From Pseudomonadota bacterium (lineage in GTDB: Bacteria; Pseudomonadota; Gammaproteobacteria; Burkholderiales; Methylophilaceae): a stretch of DNA of 64,000 bases. A program made the translations under genes and the position numbers. Where the stretch lies: NCBI GenBank assembly GCA_029556915.1, contig JAKQIT010000088.1, positions 1 through 64,000 of the forward strand, written 5' to 3'. The notes under the pieces were generated by a model that did not search any database, was not told where the DNA came from, and saw only the letters and a program-made list of their open reading frames with translations. Positions 24,528 to 31,729 of the stretch are shown here, piece after piece (position 1 is the stretch's first letter; every line of letters starts with the position of its first letter).

Positions 24528-24683
24528 GTGTTTAAAAAAGTGACCATAAGTTTGCGTCATTTTGTGATGTTGACAGAAGTTGCGTCAATAGGCGCAGGTG
24601 AAAAATCTGCAAAAAACAACTTTACTGTAATGGGAAAATGGCGAGAGATATACGCGCTAGTGAATGCGAAGTTGGCTAAATAA
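24528..24683 (+). CDS. Possible small protein, 51 residues
   Basis: A GTG-started frame preceded by AGAAAGAA encodes MFKKVTISLRHFVMLTEVAS, then a Gly/Lys-rich middle and MGKWREIYALVNAKLAK, ending in TAA. Composition (basic, balanced, no low complexity) looks protein-like, and it fills most of an otherwise empty 385-bp gap. No homologue recognised, no ATG start. It could be the remnant of a longer gene. Confidence 0.3.
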   Translation: MFKKVTISLRHFVMLTEVASIGAGEKSAKNNFTVMGKWREIYALVNAKLAK

Positions 24684-24695
24684 AAGTGGCTTAAA

Positions 24696-24793
24696 TCGCC
24701 CTAAAACACATGCTCTTCTTTGCCGCTGCTCTGCAAGCCAGTATCCATGCGGCTTCCAGAGCATCAAAAATCGCTCGGGCGATATTAGGGCGA
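24696..24793 (-). repeat. Dispersed hairpin repeat, copy 4, with outer inverted repeat
   Basis: The core GCTCTGCAAGCC-loop-GGCTTCCAGAGC is at 24729-24763, followed by ATCAAAAATCGCTCGGGCG. An outer 9-bp inverted repeat (TCGCCCTAA at 24696-24704, complement at 24785-24793) encloses the unit, so the whole could fold into one long stem. It lies just beyond the 3' end of the DUF3579 gene. Confidence 0.8.
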
Positions 24794-24809
24794 AATTTTA
24801 ATACGTTTT

Positions 24810-25124
24810 TTAGTGCGGTACTTCAATGCTATTGCCAGCATCGTCCAGCACATTGAGCTGATTTTCGTCAGCAAAATACATGAGTTGCTCAAAACCTTCT
24901 GGATTTACATCTTTGAGTTTTAAATCAACGGCTAAACATCTAATGCCATCCATGACTTTCGGTTTTAGGTAAGGGGAATATCTAAGCTTGCGGTCTTCGC
25001 CAAAAGTGGCGTAAGTGCTGCACATTCTGTCCACCCAATCACTGGGGCGAAAAGGCTTGCCAGCGCGCGTGTTGCTTTGAATGATGATTTCGCGCTTTGG
25101 CGCTGTAGTTGCTTGATTTTGCAT
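24810..25124 (-). CDS. DUF3579 family protein
   Basis: 104 residues, cytoplasmic. The sequence REIIIQSNTRAGKPFRPSDW, then SPYLKPKVMDGIRCLAVD, matches the DUF3579 family of small beta- and gammaproteobacterial proteins, whose function is unknown. It follows the BON-domain lipoprotein gene by 37 bases on the same strand and may be co-transcribed. Repeat copy 4 lies directly downstream. Confidence 0.75.
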   Translation of the reverse strand: MQNQATTAPKREIIIQSNTRAGKPFRPSDWVDRMCSTYATFGEDRKLRYSPYLKPKVMDGIRCLAVDLKLKDVNPEGFEQLMYFADENQLNVLDDAGNSIEVPH

Positions 25125-25161
25125 TGTGTGTTTACCGTTTCAATGAGTTGAAAATTGCTGC

Positions 25162-25731
25162 TTATTCAATATATTCAAATACTTTAACCACTTTGGTTAC
25201 GCCATCAACATTGCTGGCGATTTCGGTGGCGGCATCGCCTTCCGCTTTTGTAACCACGCCAAGTAAGTAAACTACGGAATTTTCTGTCACAACTTTAACG
25301 TGGTTGGCGGCAAATTTGTTTTCTGTCACAAATTTAGTTTTAACTTTTGATGTAATTAAAGTGTCGTTGCTACGTGAGCCGATAGAAGATTTTGGCCCAA
25401 CTACAATTTCGTTTGTGATGTTACGCACGTTGCTAATTTCTTTTATCAGTGTTGAAGCTTTAGCTTTAGACTCATCTACAGGCACTTCACCTGTTAACAA
25501 CACATTACGATTGTAACTTGTCACATTTACGTGTGCGTCTTCACCTAAATTAGACTCTACTTTTTTAACGCCTTTGAGTTCGATATTTTCATCTTCAACA
25601 TAAATTCCTGCGCTACGTCTATCAGCTGCCATGGCGCCTGTTGCTGCTGCGCCACCTACAATCGCTGGTGCACAGGCGACAACTTGGCTTATTAAAAGTG
25701 CAGATAAAATGAGTTTGGTCATGTTACGCAT
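25162..25731 (-). CDS. BON-domain outer-membrane lipoprotein (DolP/OsmY-like)
   Basis: 189 residues. A lipoprotein signal with lipobox QVVAC near residue 20 is followed by two BON domains, about residues 55-120 (VNVTSYNRNVLLTGEVP) and 125-189 (VTENSVVYLLGVVTKAEGD). DolP (YraP) is an envelope-integrity lipoprotein. The neighbouring yraN and rsmI complete the yraN-dolP-rsmI context known from E. coli. AGGAG upstream supports the start. Confidence 0.85.
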   Translation of the reverse strand: MRNMTKLILSALLISQVVACAPAIVGGAAATGAMAADRRSAGIYVEDENIELKGVKKVESNLGEDAHVNVTSYNRNVLLTGEVPVDESKAKASTLIKEISNVRNITNEIVVGPKSSIGSRSNDTLITSKVKTKFVTENKFAANHVKVVTENSVVYLLGVVTKAEGDAATEIASNVDGVTKVVKVFEYIE

Positions 25732-25864
25732 TGATTACTCCTAAATAATGGATGTTTTTAATGTCATAGATAAAAGATGAAGGTGATGCTTTGCTTGGTA
25801 AATTGAAACACTTAAATGTAAACAAAATATATCCAAAAAGTAATTTTTGCGCATCATACCCTGA

Positions 25865-26218
25865 TTACGCGCTAATTGCATTATGTATCCATTCAATATG
25901 TTGCAAGTTGGCTTTATCCATCAAAATGGCATCAATTCGGCATGCGCAATCGCCATGCTGCTGCAAATAATGTTGGGCAGTACGCAATATTTTTTCTTGC
26001 TTATGTGGAGTAATGCTAGCGGCAGCACTGCCAAACTGGCTATTTGTGCGTAGTCGCACTTCTACAAACACCAGTGTTTTGCCGTCTTGCATAATCAAAT
26101 CAATTTCGCCAAATTTGCAATGGTAATTTTGCATCACTAGCTTAAGGCCATGATTGAGCAAAAAAGTTGCAGCAAGCTGCTCCGCCGCCAGCCCTGCATT
26201 GTTTTTACTTAATTTCAT
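25865..26218 (-). CDS. yraN: YraN/UPF0102 endonuclease-fold protein
   Basis: 117 residues. Family signatures GLAAEQLAATFLLNHG at the N-terminus and the nuclease-like motif CKFGEIDLIMQDGKTLVFVEVR near residue 34-56 (Asp and E-x-R residues of a PD-(D/E)xK-like fold). Biochemical role not established. It is divergent from rsmI with only 36 bases between starts, the usual arrangement in proteobacteria. Confidence 0.9.
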   Translation of the reverse strand: MKLSKNNAGLAAEQLAATFLLNHGLKLVMQNYHCKFGEIDLIMQDGKTLVFVEVRLRTNSQFGSAAASITPHKQEKILRTAQHYLQQHGDCACRIDAILMDKANLQHIEWIHNAISA

Positions 26219-26254
26219 AGGCGAGTAAGGTACTTTAGCTTAAAATCGTGACTT

Positions 26255-27112
26255 ATGAGCGATTTGAAAATAAACGAGGTTGGCATATTATACGTGGTGG
26301 CCACACCCATTGGCAATTTGGCTGACATCACTTTACGCGCACTTGAAACGCTTAAGAAGGTTGATGCGATTGCCGCAGAGGATACGCGTCATACGGCAGG
26401 TTTACTCAACCACTACGGCATTTCAAAAAAATTGATTGCGGTGCATGAGCATAACGAACATCAATCCGCCGAGAAATTATTGGCGCTGTTGCAACAAGGT
26501 GAAAGTATTGCGTTAGTGACAGATGCAGGTACGCCAGGCATAAGCGATCCTGGAGCAGTGGTCGTGAACGTTGTGCGCAACGCCGGCGTTAAAGTGATTC
26601 CTATTGCAGGGGCTAGTGCGGTAATCACGGCGCTATCTGCGAGTGGAATTACGCAAAATGGATTTTATTTTCATGGTTTTTTGCCTGCGAGTGGTGCTGC
26701 GCGGCGCAAAGTGCTGGAACATTTGAAGTCGCAAACCGTTACTTTGGTTTTTTATGAAGCGCCGCATCGGATTGTGGAGTGTGTGAATGATATTGCAACA
26801 GTTTTAGGCGGTGAGCGAATGCTTACTATCGCGCGTGAGCTGACAAAAACGTATGAAACTATTTACTCTTGCACAGCCGAACAAGCAGAAGTTTGGTTAA
26901 AGTCTGATCTAAATCATCAGCGAGGCGAATTTGTTTTGCTTGTAGAGGCGGCAATAAAAGCTGAAAGTGAAGCAGTCCCAGAAGAAACTGTCAATGTGCT
27001 TAAATTGTTGCTCAATGAGTTGCCGCTTAAACAGGCGGTGAAATTAGCAACTGAAATTAGCCATGAAAAGAAAAATGCGCTATATGCGCTAGCGCTCAAG
27101 ATAAAAGAATAG
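26255..27112 (+). CDS. rsmI: 16S rRNA (cytidine-1402-2'-O)-methyltransferase RsmI
   Basis: 285 residues. The tetrapyrrole-methylase fold is shown by YVVATPIGNLADITLRAL near residue 13, AEDTRHTAGLLNHYGI, VTDAGTPGISDPG near residue 88 and FYFHGFLP near residue 136. It uses SAM to methylate the 2'-OH of C1402 in the ribosomal decoding centre. Divergent from yraN; pyrC follows after 9 bases and is probably co-transcribed. Confidence 0.95.
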   Translation: MSDLKINEVGILYVVATPIGNLADITLRALETLKKVDAIAAEDTRHTAGLLNHYGISKKLIAVHEHNEHQSAEKLLALLQQGESIALVTDAGTPGISDPGAVVVNVVRNAGVKVIPIAGASAVITALSASGITQNGFYFHGFLPASGAARRKVLEHLKSQTVTLVFYEAPHRIVECVNDIATVLGGERMLTIARELTKTYETIYSCTAEQAEVWLKSDLNHQRGEFVLLVEAAIKAESEAVPEETVNVLKLLLNELPLKQAVKLATEISHEKKNALYALALKIKE

Positions 27113-27121
27113 GATAAACGT

Positions 27122-28162
27122 ATGTCACAAACCTTAACAATTACGCGCCCAGATGATTGGCACGTGCATTTACGCGATGGCGAAGCGCTCAAATCGGTAT
27201 TGCCCGATACTGCAAGGCAATTTGCTCGGGCAATCATCATGCCAAATTTGCGTCCGCCTGTTACCACAACCGCGCTAGCGCTTGCTTACAGGCAGCGTAT
27301 TTTAGAGGCTTTACCAAAAGGAATGTATTTTGAGCCGCTGATGACACTTTACTTGACAGATAATACCCCAGCAGAAGAGATTGTTAAAGCTAAAGCAAGC
27401 GGCATGATACATGGTGTTAAGCTTTATCCTGCAGGCGCAACCACCAATAGTGATTCTGGTGTCACCAGCCTTGATAAATGTGCAAATACGTTAGATGCGA
27501 TGCAAAAGCACGGCTTGCCTTTGCTAGTGCATGCGGAAGTGACTGACAGTGATGTGGATGTGTTTGACCGAGAAAAAGTGTTTATAGAGCGCAATATGGT
27601 GCCATTACTCAAAAATTTTCCCGAGTTGAAAGTGGTTTTTGAGCATATCACCACCAAAGAAGCGGCTGACTTTGTCAAAAGCGCATCAAAAAACGTGGCG
27701 GCCACCATCACTGCGCACCATCTTTTGATGAATCGTAATGATATGTTCACTGGGGGGGTTCGCCCGCATCATTATTGCCTGCCTGTTTTGAAGCGTGAAG
27801 ATCATAGGCTTGCCTTAGTAGAAGCGGCTACTTCTGGCAACTCTAAGTTTTTCTTGGGTACTGATAGTGCGCCACACGCCAAACACACTAAAGAAGCTGC
27901 TTGTGGTTGCGCAGGTATATACACAGCCCACACCGCGATAGAGCTGTATATAGAAGCTTTTGAAAATGCTAATGCACTCGATAAATTAGAAGGGTTTGCC
28001 AGTTTTTATGGGGCAGATTTTTATGGATTGCCTAGAAATAATGAAAAAATGACGCTGGTAAAAGAAAGTTGGAAAGTGCCTGATAGCTTGTTTTTTGCTA
28101 ATAACGCAGAAGCACTTATTCCATTTAGAGCGGGTTATCTAATGCAATGGTCTATCAAGTAA
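27122..28162 (+). CDS. pyrC: Dihydroorotase PyrC (class II)
   Basis: 346 residues. The zinc ligands are in [12 protein letters not shown] near residue 10-21, the Lys that becomes carbamylated in [18 protein letters not shown] near residue 99, and further His in [15 protein letters not shown] and [13 protein letters not shown]. It closes carbamoyl aspartate to dihydroorotate in pyrimidine synthesis. A bidirectional terminator follows. Confidence 0.95.
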   Translation: MSQTLTITRPDDWHVHLRDGEALKSVLPDTARQFARAIIMPNLRPPVTTTALALAYRQRILEALPKGMYFEPLMTLYLTDNTPAEEIVKAKASGMIHGVKLYPAGATTNSDSGVTSLDKCANTLDAMQKHGLPLLVHAEVTDSDVDVFDREKVFIERNMVPLLKNFPELKVVFEHITTKEAADFVKSASKNVAATITAHHLLMNRNDMFTGGVRPHHYCLPVLKREDHRLALVEAATSGNSKFFLGTDSAPHAKHTKEAACGCAGIYTAHTAIELYIEAFENANALDKLEGFASFYGADFYGLPRNNEKMTLVKESWKVPDSLFFANNAEALIPFRAGYLMQWSIK

Positions 28163-28193
28163 AGCTAAAATATTAGTTGCATGCATACAAAAT

Positions 28194-28219
28194 AAAAGCC
28201 CCGCAACTGCGGGGCTTTT
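28194..28219. terminator. Bidirectional terminator between pyrC and the PEP-CTERM gene
   Basis: A perfect 11-bp stem AAAAGCCCCGC / GCGGGGCTTTT with a 4-nt loop, carrying A's 5' and T's 3', so it works on both strands for the convergent genes. Confidence 0.88.
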
Positions 28220-28240
28220 GTCGAAGTAAGAGCTAGTAAA

Positions 28241-28717
28241 TTAAGCTTGACGACGACGCGCTGAGAAGCCAACTAAAGCCAAACCAGCTAACATTAATGC
28301 ATAAGTTTCTGGCTCTGGAACTGCATTTAAAGTTCCAGTAAATGCGCCAGTTGTTGATTTAAAATCAACTTGGTAGTTACCTGCAGCTAGCCATTTCGTA
28401 AAATTTACTGGGGCAGTAAAGTCGCCAGCAATGAACGAGTAAGTGGTTGCTCCATCGTTTAATAATCCTGCGAATGCACTAGTGCTTGCAGTAAATGTTA
28501 CATATGCATCACCCAAAAGGTTAAATGCAAATGAATCATGATAAATACCTGCACTCGCACCAGTTCCTAGATAGCTTTCGCTGGTAATAAAGTCATGTGT
28601 AAAAAAAGTACCACCTGGAGTTGGTGTAACGTTACCAAGGTCTAGCACAAGAGCATTGGCGTTGAGGCTTAATGCAAGCGGTGTCGCAACTGCTAAAAGC
28701 TTAATTAATTTTTTCAT
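28241..28717 (-). CDS. PEP-CTERM sorted exported protein, FxDxF-like
   Basis: 158 residues. A Sec signal (about 1-22, ending NANA), a beta-rich central domain and a C-terminal sorting signal: VPEPETYALMLAGLALVGF then Arg-rich SARRRQA. Such proteins are processed by an exosortase/archaeosortase-type enzyme and are linked to extracellular polysaccharide in Gram-negative bacteria. No exosortase is encoded in the window. GGGGA upstream supports the start. Function of this member unknown. Confidence 0.85.
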   Translation of the reverse strand: MKKLIKLLAVATPLALSLNANALVLDLGNVTPTPGGTFFTHDFITSESYLGTGASAGIYHDSFAFNLLGDAYVTFTASTSAFAGLLNDGATTYSFIAGDFTAPVNFTKWLAAGNYQVDFKSTTGAFTGTLNAVPEPETYALMLAGLALVGFSARRRQA

Positions 28718-28783
28718 AGAAATCCCCTAAACAAACAAAAATAACTTAAATTTGCGTCACAGCTTTAATTAGTTTTATCTACA

Positions 28784-28885
28784 AAATTAAACTACTTCTT
28801 GGCAGTGTCAAATTACGATTGCAGTATCTGAAATATCGGGAGGGTTAGCAATCACCCGTTTGGGTCAATCTGGAGGAGTTTGGGT
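28784..28885 (-). promoter_or_regulatory. Candidate promoter and direct repeats upstream of the PEP-CTERM gene
   Basis: On the minus strand TTGACA (complement of 28806-28811) and TAATTT (complement of 28784-28789) are 16 bp apart. Further upstream two identical 8-bp words, plus-strand GTTTGGGT at 28858-28865 and 28878-28885, repeat at a 20-bp period, close to two helical turns, as for an activator site. The rest of the gap up to 29042 shows nothing I can name. Confidence 0.35.
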
Positions 28886-29042
28886 GGATATTACTTAAAT
28901 TTACAATTTGGCGCTAATGTAGAACTACTCTAACATTGTTTATTCAACAAGGCTGGTAAAAATGTTGGGTTTCAGAACTGGCGTGCGTTATAGAAAAATA
29001 TGCTACTTAAATTATGTAAGAATTCAGTCATATTTTTGCATC

Positions 29043-29118
29043 AAATCATTTGATCTGCCTGCTAAGCCAGTCTGCATGCGGCTTACGGAGGGGTGATTTT
29101 CTCTCGGGCGAATATTTT
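29043..29118 (-). repeat. Dispersed hairpin repeat, copy 5
   Basis: Core CTAAGCCAGTCTGCATGCGGCTTACGG, then the conserved tail GATTTTCTCTCGGGCGAATATTTT. It lies about 100 bases upstream of the RNase P RNA gene. Stem arms are partly degenerate. Confidence 0.75.
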
Positions 29119-29218
29119 GTGGATTTTAATGCGTTTATTCCGTGATTTTTTGCTGGGCTTAGAACATCCATATTCAAGTTAATTTTTGAATGAATTGCTG
29201 GCGTGATAAAATGACTAT

Positions 29219-29550
29219 GAAGCTGACCAGACAGTCGCTGCTTGGTTTTTTCCAAGGAGAGGAAAGTCCGGGCTGCATAGAGCAGGATGACGGCTAACGG
29301 CCGTACGCTGAAATCTGGTAACAGTATAAGGCGCGGAATAGGGCCACAGAGACGAGTAAATTGCGGTACGCCGCAGTGGACGTGAAACGCGGTAACCTCC
29401 ATCTGCAGCAAGATCAAATAGGCTGGCAATAGGCGTGGCTCGCGCTGCCAGCGGGTAGGTTGCTTGAGTGCATCAGTAATGGTGCGCCTAGATGAATGAC
29501 TGTCAGCCTTAGCAATAAGGCCTACAAAACCCGGCTTATCGGTCAGCTTC
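29219..29550 (+). ncRNA. rnpB: RNase P RNA, bacterial class A
   Basis: About 332 nt. The terminal P1 helix is formed by GAAGCTGACC (29219-29228) and GGTCAGCTTC (29541-29550). Conserved blocks include GAGGAAAGTCCGGGCT near 29258, CAGGATGACGGCTAACGGCC, GGTAACAGTATAAGG-like P10/11 sequence, AGGGCCACAGAGACGAGT near 29340, and the 3' segment CTACAAAACCCGGCTTATCG. It is the catalytic RNA that matures the 5' ends of tRNAs. Confidence 0.95.
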
Positions 29551-29838
29551 AACTTTTATTCCCTTTACTTTGTCGATTCGACTTGCCATGCTTATCGCAC
29601 TGTCATTGGCTCATCTTCGCGTCATAAGTAATAAAATGCTTCTGAATTTTCATCTCTTAGCCCTGCTAATTATAATTCAATCGCTTTCATCATTGTATTC
29701 ATAATTTACATTCACTAAATTTTGTATGTTATTAATTTATAACGATATTATTTTTTTCAAAAAAATGCGCTAAGTCATTGAGAAATATAGAAAAACAGTC
29801 AAAAAAGGCTTGCTTTGCCCTATTTTTTTATTTATAGT
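29551..29838 (+). promoter_or_regulatory. AT-rich gap with probable promoter of the dcw cluster
   Basis: TTGCTT at 29810-29815 and TATAGT at 29833-29838 with an exact 17-bp spacer form a good sigma-70 promoter, placing the start site about 29845, right at the MraZ boxes. The remainder of the gap after rnpB (29551-29800) is AT-rich and holds no gene I can support. Confidence 0.6.
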
Positions 29839-29846
29839 GCTTGTTA

Positions 29847-29914
29847 GTGGGAAAAAGTGGTGTTTTGTGGGAATTTTAAGCAAAATATCAACTTCTTAGT
29901 GATTTGCTAGTGGG
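29847..29914 (+). promoter_or_regulatory. MraZ-binding boxes
   Basis: Three GTGGK boxes at 29847-29851, 29857-29861 and 29867-29871 repeat at exactly 10 bp, the pattern bound by MraZ upstream of mraZ in other bacteria. A fourth GTGGG at 29910-29914 is off register. The position at the presumed transcription start suggests autorepression of the cluster. Confidence 0.75.
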
Positions 29915-29928
29915 CGCTAAAATAAAAA

Positions 29929-30375
29929 ATGTTTCGTGGTGCAACTTCTTTAAGTTTGGATGCAAAAAATCGTTTGGCGATTCCGACCAAGCATAGAGAG
30001 GCTATGTACGTGGAAAGTGCTGGCAACTTGGTGCTAACGGCACATCCCCACCGATGCCTATTGCTGTACCCGCAACCAGCTTGGGAGCCTATTCAGGCAA
30101 AGATGATGGCGCTATCCTCGTTTGATAAGCAATCAAGCGCCTTGCAAAGACTGTTGGTGGGATACGCGGAGGATATTGTTTTAGATAGCGCGGGGCGCAT
30201 GCTGGTGTCGCCAGTGTTACGAGATTTTGCTGGGTTAAGTAAGGACGTGATGTTGGTGGGTCAAGGTAGTCACTTTGAGCTGTGGAGCTTAGAAGCTTGG
30301 CGTGCACAATTGGCGCAAGTTTTACAAGGGGAAGATTTCACAATGCCTGCAGAATTAGAGGGCTTTTCGCTGTGA
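29929..30375 (+). CDS. mraZ: Transcriptional regulator MraZ
   Basis: 148 residues. Two SpoVT/AbrB-like halves: MFRGATSLSLDAKNRLAIPT at the start and AEDIVLDSAGRMLVSPVLRD near residue 75, each with the D-x-x-x-R(L/M)-x-(I/V)P pattern. It is a DNA-binding regulator of the division and cell wall cluster that it heads. Three GTGGK boxes lie upstream. Confidence 0.95.
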   Translation: MFRGATSLSLDAKNRLAIPTKHREAMYVESAGNLVLTAHPHRCLLLYPQPAWEPIQAKMMALSSFDKQSSALQRLLVGYAEDIVLDSAGRMLVSPVLRDFAGLSKDVMLVGQGSHFELWSLEAWRAQLAQVLQGEDFTMPAELEGFSL

Positions 30376-30488
30376 TTAAAGGCGTGGATCCCACGCCGCC
30401 AATAGTGGAGTTGTCTCCAAAAAGTGCAACAGGACACTATGCAAGCGTTAACTCTGAATTAACTTCAACGAGTAAGTCGGCAGCAATT

Positions 30489-31415
30489 ATGGAGCATACA
30501 ACCGTCATGTTGAGCGAGGCGGTGCAAGCGTTGGCGGTAAAGTCGGATGGAATTTATATAGATGGTACGTTTGGCAGAGGTGGCCATTCAAAAAAAATAC
30601 TAGCTCAATTGGGTGCTAATGGGCGGTTAATAGCGTTTGACCGCGATTTAAGCGCAATTGAATCTAGCAAAACAATAAGAGATGCGCGCTTTAGCATGGT
30701 GCATAGTCATTTTTCGCAGATTAAGGCAAAGCTGGCTGAGCTGAATGTGTACAAAGTTGATGGAATATTGCTGGATTTGGGTATTTCGTCGCCTCAAATT
30801 GATGAGGCGAGTCGTGGTTTTAGTTTTCGATATGATGCGCCATTAGACATGCGCATGGATCAAAGTAGCGGTCAAACAGCGGCAGAGTATCTTGCTGGTA
30901 CAACAATGCAGCATTTAGAGGGGGTTATAAAAAATTATGGTGAAGAACGGTTTGCTAAGCAGATTGCAAGGGCGATTATTAAGGAGCGCGATGACGGGCG
31001 CGCAATCTCCACTACAGGGCAACTTGCCAAGATCGTGGCAGGGGCAGTCACGCGGTTTGAGCCAGGGCAAAACCCCGCAACGCGCACATTTCAAGCTTTA
31101 CGGATTTACATCAATCAAGAGCTTGAGGAGTTATCGCTAACTATGCCACAGTGCTTGGAACTATTAAGTCCCAAAGGACGTTTAGCTGTGATTAGTTTTC
31201 ATTCGCTGGAAGACCGTATGGTAAAGCAATTTATTCGACAGCATGAGGATGTGGATAATTTGCCCACTAATTTCCCAGTGCGGGCGGCTGATTTGCCGCA
31301 ACCTAAATTAGTAAGTCTAGGGCGTGCGATTAGACCAAGTGCAGAAGAGGTGAAAGCCAATCCACGTTCGCGTAGTGCGGTGTTACGTGTAGCAGAAAGA
31401 ACGCTAGTAATATGA
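30489..31415 (+). CDS. rsmH: 16S rRNA m4C1402 methyltransferase RsmH
   Basis: 308 residues from ATG 30489, which matches the family length (MEHTTVMLSEAVQAL). The frame is open upstream to a GTG at 30372 that overlaps the mraZ stop, giving a possible 39-residue extension; I prefer the shorter form because the extension is not family-like. SAM-binding YIDGTFGRGGHS near residue 22, LLDLGISSPQID near residue 95, and C-terminal NPRSRSAVLRVAE. It methylates C1402 N4, the same base RsmI methylates at 2'-O. It overlaps ftsL by 4 bases. Confidence 0.94.
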   Translation: MEHTTVMLSEAVQALAVKSDGIYIDGTFGRGGHSKKILAQLGANGRLIAFDRDLSAIESSKTIRDARFSMVHSHFSQIKAKLAELNVYKVDGILLDLGISSPQIDEASRGFSFRYDAPLDMRMDQSSGQTAAEYLAGTTMQHLEGVIKNYGEERFAKQIARAIIKERDDGRAISTTGQLAKIVAGAVTRFEPGQNPATRTFQALRIYINQELEELSLTMPQCLELLSPKGRLAVISFHSLEDRMVKQFIRQHEDVDNLPTNFPVRAADLPQPKLVSLGRAIRPSAEEVKANPRSRSAVLRVAERTLVI

Positions 31416-31729
31416 CGCGTTTAAATTTAATTTTATTTTTTTCGCTGATACTTTCAGGCTTGGGTTTGGTGAGCTCACAGCATAAAGCGAGAAACCTATA
31501 TTTTGAGTTAGAGAAGTTGCACCAAGCGGAAAAGCAATATGAACAAGAGTACGGACAATTGCAGTTAGAGCAAAGTACTTGGGCCATGCACTCGCGTATA
31601 GAGCAAGTGGCTACGCAGCAGTTACAAATGCAGGTGCCAGAAGCAGCGCGTGTGCAGGTGGTAACTTTGGACGCGAAGTTAGAAGCTTTGAATGTTGGTG
31701 ATGCAGAAGTGAAAAAGGTGGTGCCTTAA
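31412..31729 (+). CDS. ftsL: Cell division protein FtsL
   Basis: 105 residues: short cytoplasmic tail, one membrane helix (about 4-22, LILFFSLILSGLGLVS), then a periplasmic coiled coil (EKLHQAEKQYEQEYGQLQLE) and MHSRIEQVATQQLQMQVP. FtsL forms the FtsQLB complex that activates FtsWI. Stop and start overlap with rsmH and ftsI (ATGA-type and shared base), showing translational coupling. Confidence 0.92.
   Translation: MTRLNLILFFSLILSGLGLVSSQHKARNLYFELEKLHQAEKQYEQEYGQLQLEQSTWAMHSRIEQVATQQLQMQVPEAARVQVVTLDAKLEALNVGDAEVKKVVP

Noticed and set aside
29046-29552. 168-codon minus-strand ORF
   Set aside because: It is antisense to the RNase P RNA and repeat copy 5; the conserved RNA blocks explain the sequence.
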